This document shows, one piece after another, positions 33,913 to 42,734 of a stretch of 64,000 nucleotides of DNA; positions within the stretch are counted from its first letter, which is position 1, and the number at the start of each line of letters is the position of its first letter. A model generated the notes under the pieces. The model did no database searches. It saw only the letters and a program-made list of their open reading frames with translations, and was not told the origin of the DNA. This DNA comes from Paraflavitalea devenefica (lineage in GTDB: Bacteria; Bacteroidota; Bacteroidia; Chitinophagales; Chitinophagaceae), in contig NZ_JAARML010000001.1 in assembly GCF_011759375.1 (NCBI RefSeq), positions 1,364,001 through 1,428,000 of the forward strand, read 5' to 3'. A program made the position numbers and the translations under genes.

Positions 33913-35492
33913 GCCGTTTGTTTCCTGAGTTCTTCTATTTCCGCATACCTGCGCCTGCGGCGTTTGAGGTATTTGTTATAAATGATCTCGCTCATCGGTT
34001 TGCCCGATACCTTACTCTCTACCCAGGAAATAACGTCCAGGTAAGCGAAGGCCCGGGTCTCATACCGGTCCTTTTCAAGGTGCCTGATCTTTTCCAGGAA
34101 TTTTTCCAGTTCGGGCTTCAATTGACGGGGAGATACACCGAAAGAGTGGCGTAAAAATCGGAACATCTCTTCCTCTACCACCGTCAGGTTTTCCATTTTG
34201 GCCATAAAGCGGTATACTGATTTGGTCAGCGACTCCATCAGTTCATAGTTACCCAGCTCATAGTGTGCCATCAGATGCAGCAGCCGGGCATAACATTGCA
34301 GATCATTCCGCATTTCCGTATTGCCGTTGATGATTTTTTGTACGTAGTCAATGGACTTATCGTAATCGCCGCTGCCAAAATACAGGGTGGCTATCTTATA
34401 GGTGAACACCATGATGCGGTGCCCATCCACATACAAAGCATATTCTTCCAGGTCTTTCTCGATCTGGGGAACCTCGGTCAGCCCATCCCGGAAAGTACCC
34501 CGCATCAGGTTCCAGTTCAGCTTGGCGCTGTTGATGTAAATAGAAGTATGGGTCCTGAAATTATCGTGGATATTGGCCACTGGTGTTTTTGCATATTCCT
34601 CAAACTTGCGCAGGGTGATCTCGAACTTCTCAAAGTTGCGCAGGTCAAAATGTGCATTCAGGAGGTTGTGCATGCCTTTGATGTAGTGACCGGTTTCTAC
34701 CGTGATCATAAACGGATCTGCATCAAACAGGTCAATCCATTTCTGGCTATAGCGGTAATACATTAAGAAATCCTGCCGTACGAAAGCATACCAGCAATAA
34801 CTTTGATACAGGTATAGCTTTTCATAAAAGCCGGTGATCTCATCACTGGGAGGAAGGTTATTGATAAAGAACTCCCGGATACCTGCTTCATCTTTTTCAT
34901 TGCGCACATGTCCATTCCTGATATACCAGCGGTACAGTTTCAGGGCCAGGTTCGAGAGGCGCGTTACGCGGTCAATATGTCCGCTGATCTCCAGTGATTC
35001 TTCTACCAGTTGATCAGTTTTCTCCTGTGAGCTGCGCGTGATGTGCAGTGTCTCGATCTTTTTCTCCAGTGATATTACCTGTGCCAGGAAATTGAACTTC
35101 TGGTTCGTGCGGGCAATTTCCTTCACACGCTCCAGGATCTTCAATGCCTGGATCTTTAATCCCTTGGTGTATAAAATGCGGGCATAATCCAGTTGCTCTG
35201 TTAATTGGAGATCTACATTCTCGGCGGTTTTCAATAGCCGCAGGCTTGCTAACAACTGTTTGTAAAGATGCGTCTTAAGATTATTAAGCTGCGGTTTCTG
35301 AATAGAAGGGAGTTTTTTCAATAACAGTTTCTCATCATATTCGTTCAACTTGTCCAATGCATCAAATAACTGTATGATTTTCAGGTCTTCATTACCTGAA
35401 CTTCTTTTTATATAGAGTTTAAAATGCCGCTTCTCCGACTTCTCTAAAGAATGAACTAATTGGAATAAGGTATCTGTTAATCTGTTGGCCAT
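33909..35492 (-). CDS. Large alpha-helical protein of unknown function
   Basis: About 527 residues from the internal Met 35492 (MANRLTDTLFQLVHSLEK). The sequence is almost all helix, with TPR-like pairs (AQVISLEKKIETLH, YLYQSYCWYAFVR) and no signal peptide. I do not recognise a named family; such proteins recur in Bacteroidota. The start is uncertain: Met codons at 35492 and 35495 are adjacent and 35516 is a further option. Its strand and length suggest a cytosolic scaffold or regulator. Confidence 0.65.
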   Translation of the reverse strand: MANRLTDTLFQLVHSLEKSEKRHFKLYIKRSSGNEDLKIIQLFDALDKLNEYDEKLLLKKLPSIQKPQLNNLKTHLYKQLLASLRLLKTAENVDLQLTEQLDYARILYTKGLKIQALKILERVKEIARTNQKFNFLAQVISLEKKIETLHITRSSQEKTDQLVEESLEISGHIDRVTRLSNLALKLYRWYIRNGHVRNEKDEAGIREFFINNLPPSDEITGFYEKLYLYQSYCWYAFVRQDFLMYYRYSQKWIDLFDADPFMITVETGHYIKGMHNLLNAHFDLRNFEKFEITLRKFEEYAKTPVANIHDNFRTHTSIYINSAKLNWNLMRGTFRDGLTEVPQIEKDLEEYALYVDGHRIMVFTYKIATLYFGSGDYDKSIDYVQKIINGNTEMRNDLQCYARLLHLMAHYELGNYELMESLTKSVYRFMAKMENLTVVEEEMFRFLRHSFGVSPRQLKPELEKFLEKIRHLEKDRYETRAFAYLDVISWVESKVSGKPMSEIIYNKYLKRRRRRYAEIEELRKQTA

Positions 35493-35516
35493 CATTATGA
35501 AATTTTCCTGAAACAC

Positions 35517-35986
35517 AGTGCCAGCAAGGGTTCTGCGCTGGCGTCACCCATTTTGGCGTAATCAAATCCCTCATAAGATGTTTTGAATTAAGTGAAACCT
35601 CATCTTATTTTTGTATGGACAAGAACAAGATGAGGCTTTTGAGTATCGCAGGCAAGTGAGTTAGAGGCCGAGGGTGAACAAGCAAAAATACATCACCCAA
35701 ACAAAAAGAGATAGATTTTATTACCTTTTTTCATATGGCAAGCAATCGTTAGAGGTCAGCTGTTTCTACAGTGGACCTTTTTTCTTTTTAGGCGGTGCGA
35801 ATATAGCTGATAAATAAATTCCATGTTAATTTTTATTTAAAATCAGCAAATATCCTTGTTCATACCGTATTTTCTGCAGTATACCCACCTGATAAATAAC
35901 AGCTTACCTACCCCTAAACGATAAAATCACACCAAATTATTGCGTCATCACACCTTAAATTGTAGCCTGATTTCTAAATTCGGGTT
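35517..35986. other. Divergent intergenic region with promoter-plus-terminator unit
   Basis: About 470 bp. It contains the plus-strand unit described at 35582-35790. Also a hairpin CCTCATCTT (35598-35606) with AAGATGAGG (35627-35635) overlapping that promoter. From 35800 to the GNAT start it is AT-rich without a supported feature. Confidence 0.5.
35582..35790 (+). ncRNA. Candidate small RNA or attenuated leader
   Basis: TTTG (35582-35585), 20-bp spacer, TATTTTTG (35606-35613) is an exact promoter match; about 140 nt further lies the terminator stem AGGTC-AG-CTG (35753-35762) with CAG-TG-GACCT (35769-35778), loop TTTCTA, then TTTTTCTTTTT. No protein longer than a few codons is encoded (for example MRLLSIAGK). 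The transcript would be about 170 nt, ending 200 bp before the GNAT gene. It could be a free RNA or a leader controlling that gene. Confidence 0.5.
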
Positions 35987-36478
35987 ATGATCACCATTGA
36001 ACCGATGCAAACTGCACAGGCTCCTATACTGCTGGATATTTACCGCCAGGGTATTGCCTCTGGTATGGCCACCTTTGAAACTTCGGTACCGGAATGGCCG
36101 GTCTTCAATGCCAAGTACCTGCCTCACTCACGCATCATGGCCAAAGAAGGAGATGAAATTACAGGCTGGGCAGCGTTGTCACCTGTTTCCTCGCGTGAAT
36201 GCTACCAGGGGGTGGCCGAAGTGAGCGTGTATGTGGCAGAAGCCCACCAGCGCAAAGGCATTGGCCGTTTGTTACTGATGGCGCTCATTGAGGAAAGCGA
36301 GAAAAACAACATCTGGTCACTGCTGAGTGTCATCCATGAAGAAAACCGGGCCAGTATACACCTGCATGAGCAGTGCGGCTTCCGGTACATTGGCTATCGG
36401 GAACGTATTGCCCAGTTGGATGGTGTTTGGAGAACCACTGTTATGATGGAAAGACGCAGCAACATGGTAGGGGTTTAA
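35987..36478 (+). CDS. GNAT N-acetyltransferase (phosphinothricin acetyltransferase-like)
   Basis: A 163-residue GNAT protein. VAEVSVYVAEAHQRKGIGRLLLMALI (about residues 76-101) carries the acetyl-CoA motif RxxGxG/A; the N-terminal DIYRQGIASGMATFETSVP and the LHEQCGFRYIGYRERI block are typical of the PAT/MddA group, which acetylates methionine sulfone/sulfoximine-like amines. Substrate uncertain. Followed after 30 bp by the HAD gene, possibly one operon. Confidence 0.85.
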   Translation: MITIEPMQTAQAPILLDIYRQGIASGMATFETSVPEWPVFNAKYLPHSRIMAKEGDEITGWAALSPVSSRECYQGVAEVSVYVAEAHQRKGIGRLLLMALIEESEKNNIWSLLSVIHEENRASIHLHEQCGFRYIGYRERIAQLDGVWRTTVMMERRSNMVGV

Positions 36479-36508
36479 GTATTAATTTCGCGGCACAATC
36501 AGCAAAGC

Positions 36509-37123
36509 ATGAGCCGTATAGATACCATTGTTTTTGATCTGGGAGGTGTATTGGTAGACTGGAATCCAGAATACGTATACAGGACCATTTTTGACAATGA
36601 AGAAGACATGCGCTGGTTTTTTAAGAACATTACCACCAGCGATTGGAATGAAGAGCAGGATGCCGGTCGCACATTGGCAGAAGGCACGGAGATACTGGTA
36701 AAACAATTCCCGCATCACGAAGACAATATCCGGGCTTATTATGGCCGCTGGGAAGAAATGCTGGGTGGACCTATCCAAGGAACGGTAGAGATCCTTCGTC
36801 ACCTGAAACACAAAACCAATTACCGGTTATATGCCCTCACCAACTGGAGTGCAGAAACCTTTCCCATAGCTTTAAAAAAATACGAGTTCCTGCATTGGTT
36901 TGAAGGCATCGTGGTATCGGGCGATGAAAAGACCCGGAAACCTTTCCTGCCCATCTATCAAACCCTCATCAGCCGGTTTAACATTGACCCTGCCCGGGCG
37001 GTGTACACAGATGATAATGTACGCAACCTCCATCCTGCCAAAGAACTGGGCCTGCATACTGTACACTTCCAGTCACCTGAACAGTTCAAAAGAGACCTGC
37101 AGGTATTGGGAGTAACTGTCTGA
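36509..37123 (+). CDS. HAD-superfamily phosphatase (YihX-like)
   Basis: A 204-residue HAD hydrolase. Motif I FDLGGVLVDW (nucleophile Asp at about residue 10), motif II TNWS, motif III Lys in KTRKPFLPIY, and motif IV YTDDNVRNL (two Asp). The alpha-helical cap between residues 20 and 90 is the subclass I type seen in haloacid dehalogenase-like sugar phosphatases such as YihX. Physiological substrate unknown. Same strand as the GNAT gene. Confidence 0.88.
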   Translation: MSRIDTIVFDLGGVLVDWNPEYVYRTIFDNEEDMRWFFKNITTSDWNEEQDAGRTLAEGTEILVKQFPHHEDNIRAYYGRWEEMLGGPIQGTVEILRHLKHKTNYRLYALTNWSAETFPIALKKYEFLHWFEGIVVSGDEKTRKPFLPIYQTLISRFNIDPARAVYTDDNVRNLHPAKELGLHTVHFQSPEQFKRDLQVLGVTV

Positions 37124-37375
37124 TTACAGCTCCCAGACCCACCATGCAGCCAAGATGCAGCGTATTTATATAAGTAGGTTGCTTCTACACTGGGTGTACG
37201 CTCTATATACGCTGGATCTCATCCTAACTCATTGATTTCCTATAAAAGGTTCTATCCCTATTCAGGGGCAATACCAGCTACTTCCTCCCACCGGTTGTTT
37301 AGGCAACTATTTTAAGAATCCCCTAACAATCTTTTGTCCCCTTTTATAGTCAGAAGAGGGAAGGAGATTTAATTT

Positions 37376-38518
37376 ATGAAACACCTGATAACCTCTATGT
37401 CGCTCGCCGTGGTATTGTTATCAGCCTGCGGCACCCGGAAATTCCAGGCTTCTTTTACGGAAGACAAACCCCTGTATGCAGCCGTGAATGAACTGGTTAA
37501 GCGCCCTAACAACATTAAAGCGCAGAATGACCTGAAAGAGCTATATGCCTTATCTGTACAACGTCACGAACAGGCGGTAGCCGTGTACAGGACCAGTAGT
37601 GATGAAAGGCGGTGGGATAAAATGCTGTATGAGCTCAATGCCCTACAGGAAATGTACACCCACGCTCAGTCGGTACCTGCTTTGCTGAAACTGATACACC
37701 CCAATAACTATTTACAGCAGTTACAGGACATCCGTGAAGAAGCTGCTGCCTACTACTACGGGAAAGGGGCGGACCTGATGGTGGCCAACGATCGTGCGCA
37801 AAGCCTGCAGGCCAATGACGCTTTCCGAAAAGCCAATTACTATGTAAATGGTTACAAGGATACAAAGCAATTGATAGAACAATCTTATGAACAAAGTGTG
37901 GTGAACGTAGTCGTTAACCGCATAGATGATGATAACCTTTTCTTTAATACCTGGGGCAATACAGGTATCCGCTACCGCCCGGAAGATTACCAGGAATCAC
38001 TGGTGCGTGAACTGGGTGGCCGTAATGCCAATATTGTACCGGCCCGTTTTTATACCGACCGTGATGCAAACCGTGAGAACATCAATCCCGACTGGATCGT
38101 GGATGTAAGATGGAGGAACGTAGATGCTAATGGTTCCGTACCCTATAAATATACCCGCACAGTATCGCGCGATATCCAGATTGGAAAAGATACTGCCGGT
38201 AAGCCTGTATACAAAACAGTGTACGCTACCCTGCACATCACGCGCCGCACCTTTACCGTGAATGGCGCCCTTGATTACCGGGTAAGTGATGTGGTAAATA
38301 ACAAGAGCGTGGACCAGGGTTTAATATCCGATAACCTTAGCTGGGACGATAGCTATGCTACCTATACCGGCGACTCCCGTGCACTGGACAACAATGACTG
38401 GTTACTGGTACGCAACAGGAACAGCAACTTTGGTCCGTCGAAAGAAGAGGTATTGAACACACTGATGAAAAGAATGTATCCCGATTTACGCCGTCGCCTG
38501 GAACAGGCTACCAGTTAA
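37376..38518 (+). CDS. Lipoprotein of unknown function
   Basis: A 380-residue protein with lipobox LLSAC (Cys about residue 18). Residues 20-150 are helical (TPR-like, ELYALSVQRHEQAVAVYR), the remainder beta-rich with PDWIVDVRWRNVDANG and DISTTYR-like stretches (YTRTVSRDIQIGKD). I do not recognise a family. An AT-rich 250-bp gap precedes it, containing an inverted repeat (37158-37214). A hairpin terminator follows. Confidence 0.7.
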   Translation: MKHLITSMSLAVVLLSACGTRKFQASFTEDKPLYAAVNELVKRPNNIKAQNDLKELYALSVQRHEQAVAVYRTSSDERRWDKMLYELNALQEMYTHAQSVPALLKLIHPNNYLQQLQDIREEAAAYYYGKGADLMVANDRAQSLQANDAFRKANYYVNGYKDTKQLIEQSYEQSVVNVVVNRIDDDNLFFNTWGNTGIRYRPEDYQESLVRELGGRNANIVPARFYTDRDANRENINPDWIVDVRWRNVDANGSVPYKYTRTVSRDIQIGKDTAGKPVYKTVYATLHITRRTFTVNGALDYRVSDVVNNKSVDQGLISDNLSWDDSYATYTGDSRALDNNDWLLVRNRNSNFGPSKEEVLNTLMKRMYPDLRRRLEQATS

Positions 38519-38573
38519 TAAATTTCATTTGGATGGATGGTTACTCAACCTGGGTTTAAATGGGTGGAAAAGA

Positions 38574-38602
38574 GAAAGGAGCTCCTTCGTTGGGCTCCTT
38601 TC
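38574..38602 (+). terminator. Terminator between convergent genes
   Basis: GAAAGGAGC (38574-38582) with GCTCCTTTC (38594-38602), 11-nt loop. Lies between the 380-residue lipoprotein gene and the convergent secreted protein gene. No long T-tract follows. Confidence 0.6.
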
Positions 38603-38647
38603 ATGTTAATTGTGGGTTGTGTTGAAAATAATCGTTAGAGATCAATA

Positions 38648-39256
38648 TTATTGGCGCATGGCCGAGCTCATTACCGGTGCGGCGCCCCTGGTTTTTACCA
38701 GCAATGATTTTTCTCCTGTCTTTACCACTTCTCTGCTCAGCATCGTTTGCACAGTGGGCGATCTTCTTCTACTCACATAATAGCCGGCGAAAATATCGTT
38801 CTGCTTCTCTTCGAATGAAGCATTGTATAAGTTCAATTGACGCCACTTGCCGGGTGCGTCTTCTATATAAAAACTAATGTCATCAAAATAGAAGCTGCCA
38901 TTACCATTGACAGAGGCGTAGAACCAAAGCTTTTTTGCTTCGGGGTTCACAGTACCAATTACCGTGTAAATAGTCCACTCCTGTTCATTTCTCGTTTCAA
39001 CAGTAAATGGGCTGTTCAGGAAATCTTCATGACCTTTACCTACACCAATGCCATGGATACGTACTTTGGAAAGTGTATCTGCCGGATCGGCTTTAACCGC
39101 AATTTCATACCGGAAATTCTTGCCCTGCAGGGCAGCAGCCGGCACTTCTTTAACGAAATAGAATTCTTCTGTGTAATGGTACCAGGCGGCTGGTATTTGG
39201 CCGTAAGAAGTTAATACACACAGGATTGCAAAAAAGATAGAATATATCTTTTTCAT
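38648..39256 (-). CDS. Secreted protein of unknown function
   Basis: A 202-residue protein with a signal peptide (cleavage near YGQ, about residue 20). The mature part is beta-rich with a jelly-roll-like alternation (YEIAVKADPADTL, WFYASVNGNGSFYFDDISFY). The FYFDDISF segment resembles the calcium-binding edge of carbohydrate-binding modules, but the similarity is weak. No family name can be supported. Confidence 0.7.
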   Translation of the reverse strand: MKKIYSIFFAILCVLTSYGQIPAAWYHYTEEFYFVKEVPAAALQGKNFRYEIAVKADPADTLSKVRIHGIGVGKGHEDFLNSPFTVETRNEQEWTIYTVIGTVNPEAKKLWFYASVNGNGSFYFDDISFYIEDAPGKWRQLNLYNASFEEKQNDIFAGYYVSRRRSPTVQTMLSREVVKTGEKSLLVKTRGAAPVMSSAMRQ

Positions 39257-39444
39257 AGGGACGGGATTTAGGGTGATGCTAATAACGGATAACCGGGCAT
39301 CTTGTTGCCTTAAAACAGCGGCGCCTACTCATTATTGACATCGCTCAATCCGTTAAATTCATTGCTAATATGTAAGAAAGAATTACTAAACAGCCGTCAA
39401 ACGCTGTTTGCTCGTAGCCTTAATGCCTTTGTGCCTTGTTGCCT

Positions 39445-41562
39445 TTATTTAAATAACTGAAAAACGATCAGGCTCATGATATAAGCCAGTCCGGTCATGT
39501 AGATCAATTGGACCGTTGGCCATTTCCAGCTCCGGGTTTCCCGTTTTACTACAGCCAGCGTGCTCATGCACTGCATCGCAAAAACATAAAAAACCATCAG
39601 GGAAAGTCCCGATGCCAGGGTATATACTTTACTGCCATCCGGTTTCACAGATGAGTGCATCCTTTCGTTGAGTGTAGCATTATCATCCTGTTCCACGCTA
39701 TACAGGGTGGCCATGGTGCCTACAAATACTTCCCTGGCGGCAAAAGAAGTGATCAGGGCAATGCCAATCTTCCAGTCGAATCCCAGCGGAGCGATGGCCG
39801 GTTCAATGCTTTTGCCCAGGATGCCTGCGTATGAGTTTTCCAGCAGGGCCGTTCCTTGCTCTCTTTTCAGCTCCTTCAACTTATCTTCATCCTTTTCCTG
39901 ACTGATCAACTGTTCATACTTAGTATGGACGGCTGTCATTCTTTCGCCAGGTCCGTACGTGCTCAATACCCATAAAATGAGGCTGATGACAATGATCACT
40001 TTACCGGCGTCCACCACAAAGATCCTGGCCTTGCTTACCATGGTAACCAGTACATTTTTCCAGCGGGGGCTTCGATAAACAGGTAGTTCAAGAATAAAAT
40101 AACTTTTCTCTTTGACCTTAATGAACCATTTGGCAACATAGGCGGTAACCAGGGCCATGACCAGCCCCAACAGGTACAGGCACATCATCACCAGGCCCTG
40201 TAAGCTGATAAAGCCCCACAAAAGTTGCTTGGGGATCACCAGCCCAATGAGAAGGCCATACACTGGCAGGCGGGCGCTGCAGCTCATCAATGGCGTAACA
40301 AAAATGGTGAGTAACCGTTCCTTCTTGTTCTCAATATTGCGGGCGCTCATAATGGCGGGCACGGCACAGGCAAACCCACTGATCATGGGCATCACGCTTT
40401 TCCCGTTCAGTCCGGCTTTGCGCATCAGTTTGTCCGTCAAAAAGCTGATGCGGGCCATATAGCCGGTATCTTCCAGGATCGTGATCAGGCCAAAAAGGAT
40501 CATGATCTGCGGGATGAACACGACAATGCCGCCAATCCCGGCGATCAATCCGTTGATCAGCAGATCGCTCCAGGAAGCCTTCGGCAATACTGCGGTAAGG
40601 TAATCGTTAAATGCATTGAACCCCGTTTCAATCCAGCTCATGGGATAATCGGCCAGCCAGAACACACTCTGGAATAACAGGAATAATACAGACAACAAAA
40701 TCAAATAACCCCAGCGACGGTGCAGCAGTACATCATCCAGCTTTTCGGTAAACAATGTTTTCTGCAACGGGGAGGGCTCTGATACTGATTGCTTCAGGAT
40801 GGTCCCAATGCGCTGGTAACGCTGCAGGATCTCTTCTGCCTGCGTTTTGGTATGATTGAACTTATTGGCTACTTCAATAGCTTCGATCTTTTCCTGCAAT
40901 CCATTGTGCAGGGCGAAAGATTCATGGTTAATAAGGTAGTGGATCGCTTTATAATCGCTCAGATTGGCTACTGTTTCCTTTACTTCTTTTACTGCATTGG
41001 GCGCCAGTGCTTCATTATTGATGAAATCGCGCACCGGCATTTTGTAGAGGTGCAGGGCTGTTTGTTCAATGGCCTTTTTAAGCTGGGGAATGCCTTTATT
41101 CTTGCGGGGGTTGATGGGGATGATGGGCACGCCCAGTTCTCTCTCCAGTTCGGCCACATCAATCTTGATCCCCTTTTGCTTGGCCAGGTCCATCATAGTA
41201 AGGCCAATTACCACCGGTATTTTAAGGTCAATGATCTGGGAAGCGAATAACAGGTTGCGCTTCAGGTTGCTGGCGTCCGCTATCAGCACCACCATTTCCG
41301 GGTCTACCTCCTTGTCCTGTTGCATCAGCACCCGGTAAGCTACCCATTCGTCTTCCCGGCGGGGATACAGGCTATAGGTACCGGGCAGGTCAATAATGGT
41401 GGCAGTCATCGTAGCTGAAATAGCCGAGCTGCCTACCTTCTTATCTACCGTCACCCCCGGAAAGTTCCCTACTTTCTGGTTCAACCCGGTCAGGGCGTTG
41501 AACAGTGAGCTTTTGCCACTGTTGGGGTTGCCTACCAATGCAATATGAATCGTTTCCCTCAT
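39445..41562 (-). CDS. feoB: Ferrous iron transporter FeoB
   Basis: From Met 41562 (MRETIHIALVGNPNSGKSS) 705 residues. The N-terminal G protein has G1 GNPNSGKS (residues 11-18), G3 DLPGTYSL, and G4 TMMD, then a GDI-like helical region and the membrane part with the two Gate motifs. FeoB imports Fe(II) using GTP. Many Bacteroidota fuse FeoA to FeoB or encode it adjacent; no FeoA is visible here, and the C-terminus shows no SH3-like FeoA domain. An upstream Met at 41583 is in frame but adds only a hydrophobic stub. Confidence 0.95.
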   Translation of the reverse strand: MRETIHIALVGNPNSGKSSLFNALTGLNQKVGNFPGVTVDKKVGSSAISATMTATIIDLPGTYSLYPRREDEWVAYRVLMQQDKEVDPEMVVLIADASNLKRNLLFASQIIDLKIPVVIGLTMMDLAKQKGIKIDVAELERELGVPIIPINPRKNKGIPQLKKAIEQTALHLYKMPVRDFINNEALAPNAVKEVKETVANLSDYKAIHYLINHESFALHNGLQEKIEAIEVANKFNHTKTQAEEILQRYQRIGTILKQSVSEPSPLQKTLFTEKLDDVLLHRRWGYLILLSVLFLLFQSVFWLADYPMSWIETGFNAFNDYLTAVLPKASWSDLLINGLIAGIGGIVVFIPQIMILFGLITILEDTGYMARISFLTDKLMRKAGLNGKSVMPMISGFACAVPAIMSARNIENKKERLLTIFVTPLMSCSARLPVYGLLIGLVIPKQLLWGFISLQGLVMMCLYLLGLVMALVTAYVAKWFIKVKEKSYFILELPVYRSPRWKNVLVTMVSKARIFVVDAGKVIIVISLILWVLSTYGPGERMTAVHTKYEQLISQEKDEDKLKELKREQGTALLENSYAGILGKSIEPAIAPLGFDWKIGIALITSFAAREVFVGTMATLYSVEQDDNATLNERMHSSVKPDGSKVYTLASGLSLMVFYVFAMQCMSTLAVVKRETRSWKWPTVQLIYMTGLAYIMSLIVFQLFK

Positions 41563-41696
41563 GATAAAAAATAGCCCGCCCACCTCAGGCGGGATATAAG
41601 GCGGCGAAATTACCGAAATGAATGGGGAGGGGCTTACGAATTGAGTAAAAAAGACACAGGTATGCCTTATTTGTGAGATTGTTAAGATCTTGTTTA

Positions 41697-42677
41697 TCAG
41701 ATCTTATTCTTTAGCGGCTTTCCCTGCTCAAAATCGCTGATACTCTGCATCGTCGTTTGGGCAATCTGGGTCAGGGCCTCATCGGTAAAGAAACCCTGGT
41801 GGGCAGTGACCAGCACATTGGGAAAGCTCATCAGCCGCATGATCATATCGTCATGAATGATCTCTTCCGACAGATTATGGAAAAACAGCTTTTCCTCCTG
41901 TTCGTATACGTCAATGCCCAGGTAACCCAGCCGGCCGCTTTTCAGGGCATCAATGGCTGCCCGGGTATCCATCAATCCGCCCCGGCTGGTATTGATCAGC
42001 ATGACGCCCTGCTTCATCATGCCAAGAGTCTGGGCATTGATAATATGTTTGGTTTGCTCATTGAGCGGGCAATGCAGGGAAATTATGTCGCATTCGGGCA
42101 GTAGTTTGATCAGCGGCAGGTATTCCACACCTCTGGCTTCCATATCCCTGTTGGCAATTACATCAAATGCCAGCACCCGGCAGCCAAAACCCTGCATAAT
42201 GCCGGCAAATACCTGCCCGATCTGGCCGGTACCAATTACGCCCACCGTTTTTCCATGCAGGTCAAAACCCGTTAACCGCTCCAGGGAGAAATTACCTTCC
42301 CGCACCCGGTTATAGGCTTTATGGGTTTTGCGGTTAAGGGCCAGGATCAGGGCCACGGCGTGTTCGGCTACTGCGTAAGGAGAGTAGGCAGGCACCCGCA
42401 CTACGGGAATGTGATGCGCCCTGGCGGCTGCCAGGTCAACATTATTGTACCCGGCACACCGCATGGCGATCAGTTGCACGCCCTGCGCCGCCAGTTGGTC
42501 AATCACTGTGGCCGACAAAATATCATTCACAAAGGCGCAGACAGTCCCGAAGCCGGCGGCCAGGTTCACCGTCTGTTCATTCAGCGGTGCTTCAAAAAAT
42601 ACCAGCTCATGTCCTGTATTATAGTGGTTGAAATAGTGACGATCGTAAGATTGGGTGGAGAAGAAGGCTATTTTCAT
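41697..42677 (-). CDS. D-2-hydroxyacid dehydrogenase (D-lactate dehydrogenase type)
   Basis: A 326-residue NAD-dependent enzyme. The Rossmann motif GVIGTGQIGQVFA (about residues 148-160), the RCAGYNNVD block and the catalytic set Arg (NTSRGGLMD), Glu (DVYEQEE) and His (VTAHQGFFT) follow the LdhA/VanH pattern. It likely reduces pyruvate to D-lactate in fermentation or overflow. Divergent from asnS across 57 bp. Confidence 0.9.
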   Translation of the reverse strand: MKIAFFSTQSYDRHYFNHYNTGHELVFFEAPLNEQTVNLAAGFGTVCAFVNDILSATVIDQLAAQGVQLIAMRCAGYNNVDLAAARAHHIPVVRVPAYSPYAVAEHAVALILALNRKTHKAYNRVREGNFSLERLTGFDLHGKTVGVIGTGQIGQVFAGIMQGFGCRVLAFDVIANRDMEARGVEYLPLIKLLPECDIISLHCPLNEQTKHIINAQTLGMMKQGVMLINTSRGGLMDTRAAIDALKSGRLGYLGIDVYEQEEKLFFHNLSEEIIHDDMIMRLMSFPNVLVTAHQGFFTDEALTQIAQTTMQSISDFEQGKPLKNKI

Positions 42678-42708
42678 ATAAGAACCGGCATTTTATAGCA
42701 GCAGTGGT

Positions 42709-42716
42709 TATCTTTG
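42709..42716 (+). promoter_or_regulatory. -7 element of asnS
   Basis: TATCTTTG, exact consensus, 18 bases before the asnS ATG. No convincing -33 TTG at the usual distance. Confidence 0.4.
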
Positions 42717-42734
42717 CCGTCCTAAAATTAGGTT

